DNA from: Cyclobacteriaceae bacterium
GTDB taxonomy: Bacteria > Bacteroidota > Bacteroidia > Cytophagales > Cyclobacteriaceae
Length of the DNA stretch: 9,219 nt
Direction of reading: 5' to 3'
Assembly (NCBI GenBank): GCA_026994125.1
Contig: JALWRJ010000037.1
Coordinates: 1-9,219, forward strand
The translations under genes were made by a program, and so were the position numbers. Below the pieces are notes generated by a model, which was not told the origin of the DNA, did not search any database, and saw only the letters and a list, made by a program, of their open reading frames with translations. Positions 6,280-9,219 of this stretch are shown here, one piece after another. Numbering within the stretch: the stretch's first letter is position 1; each line of letters opens with the position of its first letter.

Positions 6280-9219
6280 CTATCGATTAATTTTTGCTCC
6301 TCCGCGCCAAACCTCTACCGGGCCGTTATACACTTGGCCGTCCATGCTAATGGTATAAAAATAGATACCATCGGGTACTCCTTCGGCCCTCCAATCGTTT
6401 TGGTAATCATCCGATTTATATACCTGAACGCCCCAACGGTTGGCAATAACGATTTTCGTATTAGGCTTTTTATTTAAGATAATAAAGGCCTCATTTACAC
6501 CATCGTTATTTGGCGTAAACACGTTAGGTATGGTTACATCCGAGCGGGAGTCAATCACAACCGCAGGTAAGGTTTTCTCACAACCCGAATCGTCCCGTAT
6601 TACGGTTACATAACTTCCTATAGGCAACTGTTCAAATTTGTAGTTGTATTTACCAAACCTGTCGGGCTCTACTTCTACAAAATCAAGATAAACATCTCCA
6701 TTGCCATCTAATAACATTACATCGTAAGGAGGGAAATCGGAAGTGATACCCACCACATCAAAGGCTCCTACATCTTGCTCGGGGTAGGTATTGGTTATAT
6801 TTTCAATTTTTGCATCGATGGCCGAAGGTTCTGCTATTGAAATCTTTACACTAAACGGACACCCGTCATTGGCATCATCGCGCACCTGAATGGTGTAATC
6901 CTCCCCTACCGGAAGGCCTGAAATAACTTCTCCTGTAGTAAACGAAGTCCAATCACTTACGCCCTTATGCAGGTATTCATATACGGGACCTACGCCTCCA
7001 TCTACGGTAATACGAGCTGTACCACCGGTAGGGTCGCCAAAGCAGGCAATATCTCCCACTTTTTCGATGGTTGCCGTTACTGCGGTAGCTTTCATAATTA
7101 TGGTTACCTCTCCGGTAACTTCACAAGCTGTATTATCTCTAACCAGGTAATTGTACGTACCTGAGGCAATACCACTAAAGGTAAAGGTATTATTGGGTTG
7201 ACCATTTTGAGTTACTTTATTACCAGTGGCTTTATTTTCGATTTCAAAATCAAAAGGCGACATTCCATTAGCACCTACTATCAACGTTATTTCTCCATCA
7301 TCATCGGTACATGTGGCATTGGCCAGATTTACATCAACCGTATAACAGCCTGAGCAATTTTCTACCGTTACTTTAATTTCCGTTGCTGTACTTTCACCAC
7401 AGCCTTCGTCTTGGGTAGCAAAGAAAGAGGTGGTACCTGTAACTGTCATATCCAAATCGGCAGCAGCCGGAGTAAATGAGGTGCCTGTACCCAACTGTGT
7501 AGTTAAAGCTGCTTCTTTATACCATTTTACATTAGTACCCAATACTTCGAGTGTGGGAGCCGGCCCATTTTGACACGCCATTACAGGGTTGTTAGGGTTA
7601 TTATCAGCAGGTGGAGCACTTATGTCTTGCACTGTTACATCAATTTGTGTAGATAAAGTGGTTGTACACACCCCTACCGAGGCCTCTACAGTAATCGTAT
7701 GGGTTCCAACCGTCAGGCCATCGGTTGCGGTTAAAGTGCCTACCACGAAATCCGGGTTACCGGTACCCACTGCCGATTGAGCAGTAGCTGCACCATCTAA
7801 AAAGATTACATAATTAACACTAGCTTCTGAATTGGCTAAAGTTACTACCTGCCCGGCTGCTTCGCAGATGGTTACTGTACCGGCCTCTTTTATGGTTTGG
7901 TCGGCCGGTGTTGCTGTAACATCCACCTCAACATTACCGGTTAATATGGTTTGACATCCTCCACCAATAGAAGCTTGTACGGTAATGGTATGTGGGCTTC
8001 CCGCAGGAACAAGCCCTTCGGTTGTACCTAGCACGCCAACTATAAAGTTTGATGAGCCATCCCCGGTAGCTGAAACGCCCGTAGTATTACCATCTAATAG
8101 TAATTCGTACAGCACACCATTTTCAGAACCGGCCAATGAAATAGAAACCGTAGCATTTTCACAAATGGACTGATTGCCTTCATTTATAGTTTGATCGGCC
8201 GGTTGTGGCGATACTATAATAGTTAGCGTAGAAGTAGCATTAGTACCTGTACAACCACCCGTGCCGGTAACGGTATAATCAAACGTATAGGTGCCTCCAC
8301 CGCTTACCGTTGGGTCAAAGGTAGGATCGGTAGCAGGCCCTGTTAAAGCTCCGGAACCATTATCATTCGTCCAAACCCAGGTACCACCGGCATCAGGCGA
8401 CCCTTGGATAAGCGAATTTAAGGTTACCGGAGTTCCTCCGGTTTCGCATAATCCGGTAGATGAATCCGTTCCTGCATTGGGTTTGGCAATAACTGTTACC
8501 ACAAATTCAACAGCAGCACTTGTACCACAACCTACATCTTGGGTTATATAGAAACTGGTACTTCCAACTGTGGTCATATCTAAATCTGAAGCTGATGGAT
8601 TAAATGGGTTTCCACTTCCAATTTGGTTGGTTAAAGCAGCATCGGAATACCAGTTAACCACTGTTGCCCCGGCTGATGCATTTGCATCTAAGCTTGGTAA
8701 CGCTCCATCCTGACATACATCCATCGCTAAGTTATTTCCATTATTGGGCGGTGGACTAGTCGCTGATACAGAAACATTGAGAGTTGATACTGTTACACAA
8801 TTGGTTGGAGCAGCACCTGTGATAGTTACTTCAATTACACTAGAAATGGTCCCAAAATCTACTACAATAGCATTTGTATTAGCTGCTCCATTTATTGTTG
8901 CATCACCCGAAGTAACAGCCCAAGCATAGCTGGCAGCACCAACCGGTACAGAATAATTTTCACCTAAAGTATTTTCACACACCGCATTATTACCAGTAAT
9001 AGTTCCATCCGGCAAGGCATTTACCGTTATCGCCTGACTGGTGGCAGTGGCTGCTGAGCAGTTATTCGCATCCTGGTAGTTTACGCTTACGGTAAAGGGG
9101 GCAATACCATCCCAGGTAATGTCTATCGTGTTATCGGTAGCCGTTCCTCCGGCTATCACGCTGCCTCCCGTTACCACCCAGGTATAATTGCTCATGCCGG
9201 CCTCGGTAGTATAGGTTTC
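6280..9219 (-). CDS. Large modular surface protein with SprB/PKD/Ig-like repeats and T9SS type B (CHU_C) domain (5' end outside window)
   Basis: 979 residues are visible. The frame is open to the right edge, with ETYTTEAG before the first Met, so that Met (9195) is internal and the true start is outside the window. Modules, numbered from the first visible residue: PKD-like 1-66 and 67-152; Ig-like 156-246; PKD/SprB-like 247-336; a tandem pair 339-436 and 437-532, both opening PADQTI; a second Ig-like copy 536-620; SprB-like modules 621-713 and 714-798; a related module 799-890; and the CHU_C domain 896-979 (IPNVFTPNNDGVNEAF, NRWG, VPDGIYFYTI). CHU_C domains route proteins through the type IX system to the surface; giant examples such as SprB act as gliding adhesins. 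No catalytic motif is visible. I infer an adhesin or cell-surface scaffold. No PorP/SprF-like partner gene follows it; the downstream neighbour is convergent. Plus-strand ORFs within are shadows. Confidence 0.93.
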   Translation of the reverse strand, partial: ETYTTEAGMSNYTWVVTGGSVIAGGTATDNTIDITWDGIAPFTVSVNYQDANNCSAATATSQAITVNALPDGTITGNNAVCENTLGENYSVPVGAASYAWAVTSGDATINGAANTNAIVVDFGTISSVIEVTITGAAPTNCVTVSTLNVSVSATSPPPNNGNNLAMDVCQDGALPSLDANASAGATVVNWYSDAALTNQIGSGNPFNPSASDLDMTTVGSTSFYITQDVGCGTSAAVEFVVTVIAKPNAGTDSSTGLCETGGTPVTLNSLIQGSPDAGGTWVWTNDNGSGALTGPATDPTFDPTVSGGGTYTFDYTVTGTGGCTGTNATSTLTIIVSPQPADQTINEGNQSICENATVSISLAGSENGVLYELLLDGNTTGVSATGDGSSNFIVGVLGTTEGLVPAGSPHTITVQASIGGGCQTILTGNVEVDVTATPADQTIKEAGTVTICEAAGQVVTLANSEASVNYVIFLDGAATAQSAVGTGNPDFVVGTLTATDGLTVGTHTITVEASVGVCTTTLSTQIDVTVQDISAPPADNNPNNPVMACQNGPAPTLEVLGTNVKWYKEAALTTQLGTGTSFTPAAADLDMTVTGTTSFFATQDEGCGESTATEIKVTVENCSGCYTVDVNLANATCTDDDGEITLIVGANGMSPFDFEIENKATGNKVTQNGQPNNTFTFSGIASGTYNYLVRDNTACEVTGEVTIIMKATAVTATIEKVGDIACFGDPTGGTARITVDGGVGPVYEYLHKGVSDWTSFTTGEVISGLPVGEDYTIQVRDDANDGCPFSVKISIAEPSAIDAKIENITNTYPEQDVGAFDVVGITSDFPPYDVMLLDGNGDVYLDFVEVEPDRFGKYNYKFEQLPIGSYVTVIRDDSGCEKTLPAVVIDSRSDVTIPNVFTPNNDGVNEAFIILNKKPNTKIVIANRWGVQVYKSDDYQNDWRAEGVPDGIYFYTISMDGQVYNGPVEVWRGGAKINR
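6283..6534 (-). other. T9SS type B sorting domain (CHU_C, gliding-motility-associated C-terminal domain)
   Basis: The last 84 residues of the large surface protein carry the hallmark IPNVFTPNNDGVNEAF, KIVIANRWGVQVYKS, a Trp in YQNDW and PDGIYFYTISM. This domain is recognised by T9SS and differs from the type A domain in the small secreted protein at 2361-2879. Confidence 0.93.
7360..7614 (-). repeat. Ig-like module, second copy
   Basis: This is the diverged second copy of the module at 8482-8754, with the same WY.[DE]AALT core and the DLDMT..G[ST]TSF segment. It keeps two Cys (in MACQNG and EGCGES) in the same places as the first copy, probably a disulphide. Confidence 0.8.
7624..8205 (-). 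repeat. Two tandem copies of a ~97-residue module
   Basis: Copy 1 (7912-8205) and copy 2 (7624-7911) share the order PADQTI[N/K]E, a central TICE or SICE motif, LA[G/N]SE, a short YxxxLDG strand, NF[I/V]VG or DFVVG, TxGL, HTITV[Q/E]AS and a closing V-D-V-T. The DNA at the module starts is close (gatcggccgg against ggtcggccgg), but the copies are otherwise diverged. They are adjacent and in frame, fitting duplication within the gene. Confidence 0.8.
8482..8754 (-). repeat. Ig-like module, first copy
   Basis: The module runs from PPPNNGNN through MDVCQDGALPSLD, VNWYSDAALTNQIGSG and DLDMTTVGSTSFYITQD to VGCG and a final beta strand. It is clearly related to the copy at 7360-7614 (MACQNGPAPTLE, VKWYKEAALTTQLGTG, DLDMTVTGTTSFFATQDEGCG). 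The two copies flank other modules and are not adjacent. Confidence 0.8.

Noticed and set aside
7589..8929. Several plus-strand ORFs opposite the large surface protein
   Set aside because: They are mirror frames of Thr/Val/Gly-rich codons, and the minus frame has unmistakable domain structure throughout.

Overview
The window looks like a piece of a Bacteroidota genome, most plausibly a gliding or surface-active lineage such as Cytophagales or Flavobacteriia. The evidence is two different type IX secretion (T9SS) sorting domains, SprB/PKD-like modules, a HisKA_2 kinase next to a LytTR regulator, a Bacteroidota-type acyl-CoA reductase, A-rich translation starts without Shine-Dalgarno sequences, and modest GC. 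I cannot name a genus. No rRNA, tRNA, CRISPR array or insertion sequence was seen.

Left part (1-2879, minus strand): three tightly spaced genes, read from right to left, probably form one operon. They encode a small secreted protein with a T9SS type A sorting domain (2361-2879), a small outer-membrane beta-barrel (1668-2357), and a long exported fibre-like protein that runs off the left edge (1-1657). The fibre protein has a Bacteroidota-type N-terminal domain and about 22 copies of a 12-residue repeat. A second decapeptide-like repeat follows at the window edge. Together they look like a cell-surface fibre or adhesin unit.

Middle (3156-5077, minus strand): a two-component pair with a 4-bp ATGA overlap. 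It consists of a six-helix membrane histidine kinase of the HisKA_2 type and a LytTR DNA-binding response regulator. Its targets are unknown, but it lies directly upstream of the surface operon, on the same strand.

Right of centre (5177-6187, plus strand): a LuxC-family acyl-CoA reductase, divergent from the kinase across a 99-bp spacer.

Right part (6280-9219, minus strand): the last 979 residues of a very large modular surface protein. It carries PKD-like, Ig-like and SprB-type modules and ends in a T9SS type B (CHU_C) domain. It converges on the reductase gene, and an imperfect hairpin lies between the two stops.

The overall theme is surface display through T9SS and the outer membrane, next to a regulatory pair. 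The best candidate for something undescribed is the three-gene fibre/barrel/T9SS unit.
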